DNA of 64,000 nucleotides from an uncultured Flaviramulus sp. Lineage in GTDB: Bacteria; Bacteroidota; Bacteroidia; Flavobacteriales; Flavobacteriaceae. The stretch is from positions 96,214 to 160,213 of the forward strand of contig CANMUP010000006.1 in NCBI GenBank assembly GCA_947501105.1, given 5' to 3'. Made by a program: the position numbers and the translations under genes. Under the pieces are notes generated by a model, which was not told the DNA's origin, ran no database searches, and was given only the letters and a program-made list of their open reading frames with translations. Below are positions 37,866 through 46,308 of the stretch, piece after piece (within the stretch, counting starts at the first letter, position 1; each line of letters opens with the position of its first letter).

Positions 37866-38321
37866 ATGACTAAAATCCTCATGGTTTGTTTGGGCAACAT
37901 ATGTCGTTCGCCATTAGCCGAAGGCATTATGCGTTCTAAATTAGCAAGTGATGATTTTTTTGTAGATTCTGCCGGAACAGCTAACTACCATGTTGGTAAT
38001 TCACCTGATAATCGATCGATTATTGTAGCAAAAAAGTATGGTTTAGATATCTCTCATTTAAAAGGACGTCAATTTAATGTCTTAGATTTTGATCAATTTG
38101 ATCAGATTTATGTTATGGATGAATCTAACTTTAAGAATGTTATTGCCTTAACTAGAAACGATGAAGATATTACAAAAGTCAAGTTTATTTTAAATGAAGT
38201 TTACCCAAATCAAAACTACAGTGTGCCAGATCCTTACTACGGAGGTGATGAAGGTTTTGAGAATGTTTACAAAATGCTTGACGAAGCTTGTGACAATATT
38301 GCAAAGAAGTTAAACTCCTAG
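37866..38321 (+). CDS. Low-molecular-weight protein tyrosine phosphatase
   Basis: A 151-residue phosphatase. The phosphate loop is CLGNICRSPLAEG with catalytic Cys8 and Arg14, and the general acid is in VPDPYYG. The substrate is not evident. It follows dnaA by 48 bases, an arrangement I recall as frequent in Flavobacteriaceae. Confidence 0.93.
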   Translation: MTKILMVCLGNICRSPLAEGIMRSKLASDDFFVDSAGTANYHVGNSPDNRSIIVAKKYGLDISHLKGRQFNVLDFDQFDQIYVMDESNFKNVIALTRNDEDITKVKFILNEVYPNQNYSVPDPYYGGDEGFENVYKMLDEACDNIAKKLNS

Positions 38322-38375
38322 CCTCTAGACTAAAAGAGCATCTAATTTATTAACTTTACGTAAAAAAGATGCGTT

Positions 38376-39791
38376 ATGAAAACACTATATTCAATAATTG
38401 TTTTTTGCTGTTTGGTTTTTTCAGGGTTTTCTCAGACCGTTGAAGTTCAAAGTTTTGGTCCGAGTTTTTCAAATCCAGTAGAAATTGCAAATGCAAATGA
38501 TAACAGGCTTTTTATTGTTGAAAAAGCTGGCATTATAAAAATCCTAAATTCAAACGGTACAGTAAACCCAACTCCTTTCTTAAATATAACAACAAAAGTT
38601 GGCTCTGGTGGCGAACGCGGGTTACTTGGTCTAGCTTTTTCACCAGATTATGCTACATCTGGCAGGTTTTATGTAAATTATACAGACAACACTAGCACCA
38701 CTGAACCAAATACCATTATTGCAAGATATACTGTAAGTGCAAACCCAGATATTGCAAATACAATTGAAACCGTATTACTAACAATTAACCAACCATTTGA
38801 CAATCATAATGGAGGGAAACTAACATTTGGATCAGATAACTTTTTATATGTAGGAACTGGAGATGGAGGAAGTGGTGGTGACCCTGGAGATAGAGCGCAA
38901 AACACAAGCAATTTATTAGGCAAACTTTTGCGTATTGATGTAAGTGGTAGCACCTATAGCATTCCTGGTACAAATCCATTTTCAAGTTCATTGAATGGAC
39001 CAAATGATCCGAGACCTGAAATTTATGCTATTGGCTTAAGAAACCCTTGGAAATTTTCCTTTGATAAAACAAATGGTGATTTATGGATAGCAGATGTTGG
39101 CCAAAATAATTATGAAGAAATAAACAGTGTATCTGGTTCGGGCACACCTGGAGACAATTATGGCTGGAGGTGTTATGAAGGTAACAATCATATTTTTAAT
39201 ACTAGTGGCTCCTGCCCTTCTGGAGGATTTAATGAGACTATCGCTCCTGTTGCAGAATATGCACATGTTGGGAGCGGATGCTCAGGTTCTGTAACTGGTG
39301 GTTATGTATATAGAGGGTCTACGTTTCCTAGTTTTGTTGGAAAGTATTTTTTTGCAGACTATTGTACTCAACAAATTGGAATTTTAACATACTCTGGGTC
39401 TAGTTGGTCTATGAGTAAACAAACGCCTAATATAACACAAGGTTGGACCTCCTTTGGGGAAGATAATAATGGAGAACTTTATATAGTTGGTGGGTCTAAT
39501 GTTTATAAAATAACTGACCCAAATTTAAACGTAGATGTAAATAATCAATTTGATTTCAAACTATACCCCAATCCATCGCATAATAATGTAACTATTAATT
39601 TGTCTTCTAAATTTAATTCAATAGAATCTATTTCTATTTTCAATGTTCATGGCCAAAAAATTAAAGGTTTTTCAAACCAAAATGAACAAATAATTAATAT
39701 TTCTACTAAAAATTACATCAGTGGAATATATTTTATAGAGATTTGTCTCAACAACTCATCAAAAATTGTAAAAAAGCTAATCGTAAATTAA
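38376..39791 (+). CDS. Secreted PQQ-type sugar dehydrogenase with T9SS sorting domain
   Basis: A 471-residue protein with a signal peptide (about 1-20, ending SGFSQT), a six-bladed soluble glucose/sorbosone dehydrogenase domain (GGERGLLGLAFSPDY, FDNHNGGKLTFGSDNFLY, GLRNPWKFSFD, PGDNYGWRCYEG, SVTGGYVYRG), and a type A T9SS C-terminal domain from about 395 (LYPNPSHNNVTI to the end). It is thus delivered to the cell surface or medium. Whether it binds PQQ or has another activity is unknown. It abuts the methyltransferase gene. Confidence 0.88.
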   Translation: MKTLYSIIVFCCLVFSGFSQTVEVQSFGPSFSNPVEIANANDNRLFIVEKAGIIKILNSNGTVNPTPFLNITTKVGSGGERGLLGLAFSPDYATSGRFYVNYTDNTSTTEPNTIIARYTVSANPDIANTIETVLLTINQPFDNHNGGKLTFGSDNFLYVGTGDGGSGGDPGDRAQNTSNLLGKLLRIDVSGSTYSIPGTNPFSSSLNGPNDPRPEIYAIGLRNPWKFSFDKTNGDLWIADVGQNNYEEINSVSGSGTPGDNYGWRCYEGNNHIFNTSGSCPSGGFNETIAPVAEYAHVGSGCSGSVTGGYVYRGSTFPSFVGKYFFADYCTQQIGILTYSGSSWSMSKQTPNITQGWTSFGEDNNGELYIVGGSNVYKITDPNLNVDVNNQFDFKLYPNPSHNNVTINLSSKFNSIESISIFNVHGQKIKGFSNQNEQIINISTKNYISGIYFIEICLNNSSKIVKKLIVN

Positions 39792-40508
39792 ATGAAAAAT
39801 CAACTTGGTCATTTATATCTTATACCAACAACATTAGGAGACAATGCGCCTCTTGAAGTTTTACCAATGTCGGTAAAAAAAGTTATTGAACAAACAAATA
39901 CTTACATTGTTGAAAACGAAAAAACAGCACGAAGGTTTATAAAAAAGATAAGTTCTGGAAAATCACAAGCTGCCTTGGAGATGTTTCATTTAAATAAATT
40001 TACTGACGCCAGTGAATTACCTGAGTTCTTAGCCCCTTGCTTAAAAGGTGTAAGCGTTGGCTTATTATCTGAAGCTGGTTGCCCTGGCGTTGCAGATCCT
40101 GGTGCTGATGTTGTAAAATTAGCTCATCAAAAAAACATAAAAGTTATACCCTTAGTTGGGCCTTCTTCAATTTTAATGGCATTAATGAGTTCTGGCATGA
40201 ACGGACAAAATTTTGCTTTTAATGGATATTTGCCAATTGATAAAGGTGAAAGAAAAAAAGAAATAAAACGCTTAGAACGCTTATCGTTTGAAAATAATCA
40301 ATCACAAATCTTTATTGAAACACCATACAGAAATAATAAAATGGTTGAAGATTTAAGTAATATATTAGAAAATAACACTGATGTATGTGTTGCTTGCGAC
40401 ATTACTTTAACTACAGAATTTATAAAAACTCAAACAGCCAATGAGTGGAAAAAAAATATGGTAGACTTTCATAAAAGGCCTACCATATTTATTATTCATA
40501 AAAGCTAA
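39792..40508 (+). CDS. RsmI-type SAM-dependent methyltransferase
   Basis: A 238-residue tetrapyrrole-methylase-fold enzyme: LGHLYLIPTTLGD at the start, GLLSEAGCPGVADPG, VIPLVGPSSILMALMSSG and FIETPYRNNKM. This is the family of RsmI, which methylates the 2'-O of C1402 in 16S rRNA. Bacteroidota often carry two such paralogues; this one has the divergent LEVLPMSVKK N-terminus, so the exact target is uncertain. The start codon directly follows the previous stop. Confidence 0.82.
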   Translation: MKNQLGHLYLIPTTLGDNAPLEVLPMSVKKVIEQTNTYIVENEKTARRFIKKISSGKSQAALEMFHLNKFTDASELPEFLAPCLKGVSVGLLSEAGCPGVADPGADVVKLAHQKNIKVIPLVGPSSILMALMSSGMNGQNFAFNGYLPIDKGERKKEIKRLERLSFENNQSQIFIETPYRNNKMVEDLSNILENNTDVCVACDITLTTEFIKTQTANEWKKNMVDFHKRPTIFIIHKS

Positions 40509-40514
40509 ACTTAA

Positions 40515-41174
40515 TTATATAGCCTTAGCTTTTCTATTTGGTTTCACAAAAGAGGTATCATACCCCGAAAAACGTTTCATATAATACTGTATTGTAGTAC
40601 CATAACCATCTGAAAAATTATCTAAACCGTAACTTCTCAAATATTTTTTTACACTACCAGGTCCTGCTAAATGTGCCGCAGCCAAAATACCAGACTCAGT
40701 TACAACAATACCATTAATACGTTTACCGACGAAATTTTTAATATCTCGTCGCAAAATCCACTTGTTACGTGCTGCATTAGCAATAAAAGCTTTTTCTTGA
40801 AGCACAGGATTTTTTAAAAACTTAGCGGGATTATTAATTCCAATCATTTTTAATGTTGAAGCACCAAATTGATATTTACCTAAATACCCAAAAGTGTTTA
40901 CAGAAAAGTAATCGCCTCCAGATTCTTTAAAAGCTAAAGCTTCTTTAAAACCTACAAATGATTTTCCTAAATAAGGAGAAAATGACTTATTAGCATCGTT
41001 TGAAGCTAAAAGATCATCCTTTATATTGGCATCTAAACTTACAGTGTAGTTTAGAACCAAACCTTCAGTTGAATACTTACCTAAATCTATCGTTTCATCA
41101 GATGAAAACGAACTATACAATAGAATACATATTGTAAGCGTCAGGGTTAAGTAACTTGCAATACTCTTTCTCAT
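40515..41174 (-). CDS. Exported transglycosylase-like protein
   Basis: A 219-residue protein with an N-terminal signal or anchor (hydrophobic about 8-24). A lysozyme-fold segment occupies 85-180: FKEALAFKESGGDY contains a glutamate placed like the catalytic one of lytic transglycosylases, with FGYLGKYQFGASTL and GILAAAHLAGPGSVKKYL following. The C-terminus ends in a basic tail. It likely cleaves or binds peptidoglycan. It is convergent to the methyltransferase gene, and mltG is two genes upstream. Confidence 0.65.
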   Translation of the reverse strand: MRKSIASYLTLTLTICILLYSSFSSDETIDLGKYSTEGLVLNYTVSLDANIKDDLLASNDANKSFSPYLGKSFVGFKEALAFKESGGDYFSVNTFGYLGKYQFGASTLKMIGINNPAKFLKNPVLQEKAFIANAARNKWILRRDIKNFVGKRINGIVVTESGILAAAHLAGPGSVKKYLRSYGLDNFSDGYGTTIQYYMKRFSGYDTSFVKPNRKAKAI

Positions 41175-41286
41175 AATTTTTAAATTTCTTCAGTGTAAAA
41201 TTTTATTTAAATACACTTGAAAATTTGAGCGTGCAAAATTAGGCTTTTTTTTAATTATATCAAAATTAATCGTTTATGTGTAATTT

Positions 41287-42198
41287 TTAGTAGTATAATA
41301 GATGAAATACACAGCCGTTTTTATTGAATTCTATAGCTGGAAAAGGCACCTTTAAAACATTAAAAATATTAAAAACGGATTTCAAAAAACGTGAATTTGT
41401 CCTAATTTTATTCAAATTTACATCAAAACTTAAATAAAATTGGCGTTGCCTGTTTATATTTGTTAACATAATATTGTCAACATCTTTAATACCCTCTAAC
41501 ATCCCATCACCACTATAACCAACAGCGATATTAAGCCATTTAGGAATTTTACTTTCTTTAAAAAAAGCGTGTAAATTAGTGCTTAACCAATACGTTTGCC
41601 CATTATAATCTTTCAAAATTTGCTCTAAAAACCCCTCTCCTAATTTATCTGGACTTTGCAAAGCGTATTTTGTTTGATGAAAAGAAAATTTTAAATTGAT
41701 GCGCTGCTCGTTCCAAAGTAATTCTTGACCAACATATAAACCTGTACCAGCTGCATTTGAAGCGACATCTCCCCAAGAAAAACCCCATTCTTCTGAAAAA
41801 CCATCTAAAATTTCGACAGCTGTGAGGAAACCAAACCCCAAAGTTGAACCATAAATTAATTGGTCCTTTTTGCTTACTCCGCTCCAATTTAAAACCTCTG
41901 CTCCAAACTTACCAACTTGATACGATGTAAATACATGTCCCACCTTATCCATTTGCAACCATTCGTTATTATCATTAGTAGTATGAAATTTAGAACGCTT
42001 AAAATCTGAATACCATAGTTGATTTAATCCAATTAAAGTTATACCGGCCAAAGAGGCTTCAGCAATAACAACCGAATTTCTTCTAGGTTTATTTAATGTA
42101 TCACTTGGTGTTAAAAAAGAATCGAGTTTAGTTTGCGAAAAAGAAAATGAGGATATTAAAACAAGTATTGATAAATATTTAAGCTTATTAAATACCAC
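41287..42198 (-). CDS. DUF2279 family protein
   Basis: A 303-residue protein with a Sec signal peptide ending in SFSQT (about residue 22) and the DUF2279 core: DKVGHVFTSYQVGKFG and YGSTLGFGFLTAVEILDGFSEEWGFSWGD, then AGTGLYVGQELLWNEQRI. It is probably outer-membrane or periplasmic, function unknown. The start is GTG, overlapping the mltG stop by one base (TAG/GTG), and no ATG is available that keeps the signal peptide. Translational coupling to mltG is likely. Confidence 0.78.
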   Translation of the reverse strand: MVFNKLKYLSILVLISSFSFSQTKLDSFLTPSDTLNKPRRNSVVIAEASLAGITLIGLNQLWYSDFKRSKFHTTNDNNEWLQMDKVGHVFTSYQVGKFGAEVLNWSGVSKKDQLIYGSTLGFGFLTAVEILDGFSEEWGFSWGDVASNAAGTGLYVGQELLWNEQRINLKFSFHQTKYALQSPDKLGEGFLEQILKDYNGQTYWLSTNLHAFFKESKIPKWLNIAVGYSGDGMLEGIKDVDNIMLTNINRQRQFYLSFDVNLNKIRTNSRFLKSVFNIFNVLKVPFPAIEFNKNGCVFHLLYY

Positions 42199-43241
42199 TA
42201 CCTTTTTATGCCTTTGTTATTTATCCAACGAATGTACTCTTGCTTATTTCTGTTATGCTGTGCTAAGGATTTGGCAAATTTATGATAGCCAAAGTTTTCA
42301 ACATTAACAACAAAATAGTAATAGTTGTGCTTTTCATAATTTAAGACTGCATCAATTGACGATACATCTGGCATTGCTATTAAACCTGGCGGCAAACCAG
42401 CATATTTATATGTGTTATACGGAGAATCTATTTCTAAATCTTTATATAATACACGTTTAATAATTTGATTAAAATCTCCAGTTTCTTTCTTCATCGCATA
42501 AATAACTGTAGGATCTGCTTGCAATGGCATTCTTTTTTTAAGCCTGTTTACATAAACACCAGCAACACGAGGCCTTTCATCTACTTTTGCGGTTTCTTTT
42601 TGAACAATAGATGCTAGAGCAATAACTTCGCTCTCAGATAAACCAATAGCCTTTGCTTTTTCTAATCTCTTGCCTGCCCAAAAACGGTTATACTCTTTTA
42701 ACATACGGCTTGTGAATTTTTCAGCTGAAGTATTCCAGAAAAACTCATAACTATTAGGGATGTACATTCCTAAAGCGGTTTCTTCTTTAAAATTATTTTT
42801 GGATAAAAAAGCCTTGTCTTGCATAGCACTTAGGAGCGATAGACTATCTGCCTCAACTTGTAAAGCAATACGGCCCGCTAGTTTTTCAATGGTTTCTTGG
42901 TTATTAAATGATACTTTAACAGGTATGTTATTACTCCTAATGGAGTTAATAATGTCATTATTACTCATCCCTTTATTAATTGCATAACGTCCTCCTTTTA
43001 TATTATTGACATATTTTTTTTGCTCAGCCAAAGCATCAAACTTATCTATATCCAATAAAAGAGGTTCTAATTGTTTACGTACATCATTATAAGTATCTGT
43101 TGATTTTACATAAATATATGCTGTATCATTATTAAACTTTGTATTTGGGCTAAACATGGTATTATACACATAATACGCAAAATAAGCTGCAACAGCTAAC
43201 CCAATAAACACAATAGCTAGAAGTATCTTTTTTATATACAT
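42198..43241 (-). CDS. mltG: Endolytic peptidoglycan transglycosylase MltG
   Basis: Cleaves nascent glycan strands at the inner membrane. The 347-residue protein has an N-terminal membrane helix (6-27), a LysM-like region, and the YceG core with catalytic Glu216 in SIVQKETAKVDER, followed by VAGVYVNRLKKRMPLQADPTVIYA and YNTYKYAGLPPGLI. It starts one base after the acetyltransferase gene, in the run dapF, GNAT, mltG, DUF2279. Confidence 0.93.
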   Translation of the reverse strand: MYIKKILLAIVFIGLAVAAYFAYYVYNTMFSPNTKFNNDTAYIYVKSTDTYNDVRKQLEPLLLDIDKFDALAEQKKYVNNIKGGRYAINKGMSNNDIINSIRSNNIPVKVSFNNQETIEKLAGRIALQVEADSLSLLSAMQDKAFLSKNNFKEETALGMYIPNSYEFFWNTSAEKFTSRMLKEYNRFWAGKRLEKAKAIGLSESEVIALASIVQKETAKVDERPRVAGVYVNRLKKRMPLQADPTVIYAMKKETGDFNQIIKRVLYKDLEIDSPYNTYKYAGLPPGLIAMPDVSSIDAVLNYEKHNYYYFVVNVENFGYHKFAKSLAQHNRNKQEYIRWINNKGIKR

Positions 43242-43242
43242 T

Positions 43243-43767
43243 TTAATTTTTTATAAGCTGAAATAAATATTCGTTTTTATAAGAACTATTTACGTAGTTC
43301 CAGTCTTTTTTTAATCCGATTTCTTTGAATCCTTGATTTGAAAACAATTTTATACTCGCTTCGTTTTCTTCAGAAATATTACAATATAATTGATGCAAGT
43401 TTAAATGCGTAAAGCAATAGTTCACTAATAACTGTAAAGCTTCACTTCCATTGCCTTTCTTTCTTTCTGCTTCATCTTTAATTAAAATACCAATACCTGC
43501 TCTACTATTTTTAAAATCGAAATCGAAAATATCAATCATACCTAGAGGTTCGTCTTCATAACTAGAAATAACTAGTCGTAATTGTTTAACTTCAAAAATA
43601 TCTTTTTGAGAATGCTCTAAATACTGCTTTATTAAAAATTTTGAATATGGAGTTTGCGTATTGCTAATTTCCCAAATAGATTCATCATTTTCAATAATAT
43701 GAATAAACTCTAAATCTTCAGGTTCTAAAGCGCGCAAATATATATTTTTACCTTTTAAGGATATCAT
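43243..43767 (-). CDS. GNAT acetyltransferase, RimJ/RimL type
   Basis: A 174-residue acetyltransferase. It starts GKNIYLRALEPEDLEFIH, has the acetyl-CoA loop EAERKKGNGSEAL, and the strand LHQLYCNISEENEASIKLFSNQGF. This resembles the ribosomal-protein or diamine acetyltransferase branch; the substrate is unknown. It overlaps dapF by four bases (ATGA). Confidence 0.85.
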   Translation of the reverse strand: MISLKGKNIYLRALEPEDLEFIHIIENDESIWEISNTQTPYSKFLIKQYLEHSQKDIFEVKQLRLVISSYEDEPLGMIDIFDFDFKNSRAGIGILIKDEAERKKGNGSEALQLLVNYCFTHLNLHQLYCNISEENEASIKLFSNQGFKEIGLKKDWNYVNSSYKNEYLFQLIKN

Positions 43768-44534
43768 AGGCTACCTTGGTAAACTAATTTAGCTGGTCCA
43801 ATTAACCAAACATTATTGTAAGTGCCATTTTGAATATGAAAAGCTACTTGCAAATCTCCTCCTTGGGTTTTTAATGTAATCAAGTTTTTTTCTGTTTCTC
43901 CTATATAGTGCATTGCAAGTGCAACAGCTGTAACACCTGTTCCGCAAGATAAAGTTTCATCTTCTACACCTCTTTCATAAGTTCTTACTTTAAATTCAGT
44001 CTCTGAAAGCTTTTTTACAAAATTCACATTACTTCCAACTTCATTATATGGCGCTCCATATCGTATTTTAGCACCTAAAGCTTTTATATCAAAATCACTA
44101 ATTTGCTCTTCAAATTGTATATGGTGAGGAGACCCCGTATCTAAAAAAACATGATTATCATGCTTTTCAACAGTATCTACATCTAGCATTTGTAGTTTTA
44201 TAATGCCATCTTTAATAGTAGCATAATGCTTGCCATCTATAGCTAGAAAAGTTGCATCATCCTTTATAATTCCCAATTGTTTTGCAAAAGCAACAGCACA
44301 TCTTCCTCCGTTACCACAAAAGCTTTGACTACCATCAGCATTGTAATACACCATTTCAAAATCTAGCGTATCATGGTTTTCCAACAAGATGAGTCCGTCT
44401 GCTCCAATACCAAAACGTCTATCGCATAAAAAAGTGATGTGTCCAGTATCGTTTTTGTCGAATGTTTGTTGACGATTATCAATCATCACAAAATCGTTTC
44501 CTGTTCCTTGATATTTATAAAATGTTTGTTGCAT
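43764..44534 (-). CDS. dapF: Diaminopimelate epimerase
   Basis: Interconverts LL- and meso-diaminopimelate for lysine and peptidoglycan. The 256-residue protein has the two catalytic cysteines Cys73 (FCGNGGRC) and Cys197 (LSCGTGV), together with the paired half-site segments GTGNDFVMID and GSNVNFV. It heads a minus-strand run ending at DUF2279. It lies divergent to the protease gene across a 215-base region with repeats. Confidence 0.94.
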   Translation of the reverse strand: MQQTFYKYQGTGNDFVMIDNRQQTFDKNDTGHITFLCDRRFGIGADGLILLENHDTLDFEMVYYNADGSQSFCGNGGRCAVAFAKQLGIIKDDATFLAIDGKHYATIKDGIIKLQMLDVDTVEKHDNHVFLDTGSPHHIQFEEQISDFDIKALGAKIRYGAPYNEVGSNVNFVKKLSETEFKVRTYERGVEDETLSCGTGVTAVALAMHYIGETEKNLITLKTQGGDLQVAFHIQNGTYNNVWLIGPAKLVYQGSL

Positions 44535-44588
44535 AATTTAAGAGACAAATATATAAATATTAAATCGGTTTTTTGATTGTTAAACAGC

Positions 44589-44663
44589 CGTTAAAATTGA
44601 CGTTAAAAATCGTTAAAATTGATTTGCAAATTCAATAAATACTTAATTTTAATCGTTAAATAG
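44589..44663. promoter_or_regulatory. CGTTAAA repeats between dapF and the Do-type protease gene
   Basis: CGTTAAAATTGA occurs at 44589 and 44611, with CGTTAAAAAT at 44601 and CGTTAAATAG at 44654. The first three are 12 and 10 bases apart, about one helical turn, which fits cooperative protein binding. It could regulate either divergent gene. Confidence 0.4.
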
Positions 44664-44749
44664 ATTCTCGCATCAACGAGAATAATATTTCAATTGAAAA
44701 CCTCAAGTCATTAATTTGAGGAATAATTAATAAAATTAAACTGAAGAAA

Positions 44750-46165
44750 ATGAAAAAGATATTGACACTTGTACTGGTTTCGGCATTAGGCGGCATTTTA
44801 ACACTAGGTGCGAATAAATTATTTTTAGAACCAGAACAAAACCTTGTAGCAACATCAAACTACACAACACCAACATTTTTACCAACAAACAACATTAGTA
44901 ATATAGGAAATGCAGTAGAAAACACTGATTTTACTGTGGCTGCAGAAAATACTGTAAATGCAGTTGTACATGTAAAAAATGTATCGCTTAGTGGTAAACA
45001 AATGACTATGCAAGATTTGTTTTTTGGAAGAAACCCTCAACAAAAACAATTAGGTACTGGCTCTGGGGTTATTATAGATCCTAGTGGATATATTATTACT
45101 AACAATCATGTTATTAAAAACTCGCAAGAATTATCGGTAACCTTAAATAATAATAAAACATATAAAGCTGAAATAATTGGCACAGATCCTGAAACCGACA
45201 TTGCTGTTTTAAAAATTGATGCAGACGAAGACTTACCGGTTGTTAATTTTGGTGATTCTGATCAAGCAAAAATTGGCGAGTGGGTTTTGGCTGTTGGTAA
45301 TCCTTTTAATTTAACATCAACAGTAACAGCAGGTATTATTAGTGCAAAATCTAGAAGCTTAGACCCAACAGGAAAAAATGCGCACTCATTTATTCAAACT
45401 GATGCCGCTGTAAACCCAGGTAATTCCGGTGGAGCTCTGGTAAATACTAACGGAGATCTTATTGGAATTAATACTGCTATAACTTCACAAACCGGTTCTT
45501 ATGTTGGCTATTCGTTTGCAGTACCAAGCAATATTGCTAGAAAAATATATATGGACATTTTAGAGTATGGTAACACTCAAAACGGTGTTTTAGGTATTAC
45601 TGCTGGGGTTTTAAATAGTACATCTGCTGAAGAATTTGGTGTTGATGATACCGAGGGTGTTTTTGTTAGTGATGTTACCCAAAAATCTGGTGCAGAAAAA
45701 GCAGGGATTAAGAAAGGTGATATTATAAAACAGTTAGATCATATAGAAATTTCGAAGTTTGAAGATTTAAAAGGTTACTTAAAAACCAAACGCCCTAACG
45801 ATGTAGTTAATGTAAAACTGCTTAGAAATGATGAGCTGCTTACTATTCCTGTAACTATTTCTAAAACAGATATTTTTTCTGTTAAGTTTATGAATATGGA
45901 ATTCAGAGATTTATCAACCTCTATTAAAGAAAAATATGAAATACCTAACGGCGTACAAGTATCTAAAACCAAGAACAAATATTTATATTCAAATTTAGGT
46001 ATTACAGAAGGTTATATTATTACAGAAATAAATAACAAAAAAATTGAGTCTATTCAAGACATTTCAAAATTAAAAGAAAAATATGGGGATGATTTTGCGA
46101 AAAATCTTGAACAATTATCATATATAAATACACGTTTAGAAAAAAAGGAAGTTATTTTTAAATAA
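44750..46165 (+). CDS. Do-family periplasmic serine protease (DegP/DegQ-like)
   Basis: A 471-residue envelope quality-control protease with an N-terminal signal or anchor (3-20). The triad is His120 (TNNHVI), Asp150 (ETDIAV) and Ser226 (NPGNSGGAL). Two PDZ domains follow: the first at about 280-370 (VFVSDVTQKSGAEKAGIKKGDII), the second shorter at about 395-470. It is monocistronic, with its own terminator and a repeat-rich upstream region suited to stress regulation. Confidence 0.92.
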   Translation: MKKILTLVLVSALGGILTLGANKLFLEPEQNLVATSNYTTPTFLPTNNISNIGNAVENTDFTVAAENTVNAVVHVKNVSLSGKQMTMQDLFFGRNPQQKQLGTGSGVIIDPSGYIITNNHVIKNSQELSVTLNNNKTYKAEIIGTDPETDIAVLKIDADEDLPVVNFGDSDQAKIGEWVLAVGNPFNLTSTVTAGIISAKSRSLDPTGKNAHSFIQTDAAVNPGNSGGALVNTNGDLIGINTAITSQTGSYVGYSFAVPSNIARKIYMDILEYGNTQNGVLGITAGVLNSTSAEEFGVDDTEGVFVSDVTQKSGAEKAGIKKGDIIKQLDHIEISKFEDLKGYLKTKRPNDVVNVKLLRNDELLTIPVTISKTDIFSVKFMNMEFRDLSTSIKEKYEIPNGVQVSKTKNKYLYSNLGITEGYIITEINNKKIESIQDISKLKEKYGDDFAKNLEQLSYINTRLEKKEVIFK

Positions 46166-46188
46166 AATCCTTTACAAATATTAATAAA

Positions 46189-46231
46189 AATAGCCTCTTG
46201 AAGCTTATCAGTTTTAAGAGGTTATTTTTTT
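46189..46231 (+). terminator. Terminator of the Do-type protease gene
   Basis: Inverted repeat AATAGCCTCTT (46189-46199) and AAGAGGTTATT (46216-46226, one G-T pair), followed by a T run. Confidence 0.8.
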
Positions 46232-46308
46232 ATACAAATACGCTACGAAAACGTTTGAAATATAGTATTTTTGCCAAAATTTTTAACACACAACTAAACA
46301 TTTAAACA

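Noticed and set aside
44589..44663. CRISPR array
   Set aside because: The CGTTAAA repeats are far too short and too closely spaced, and no cas gene is present.
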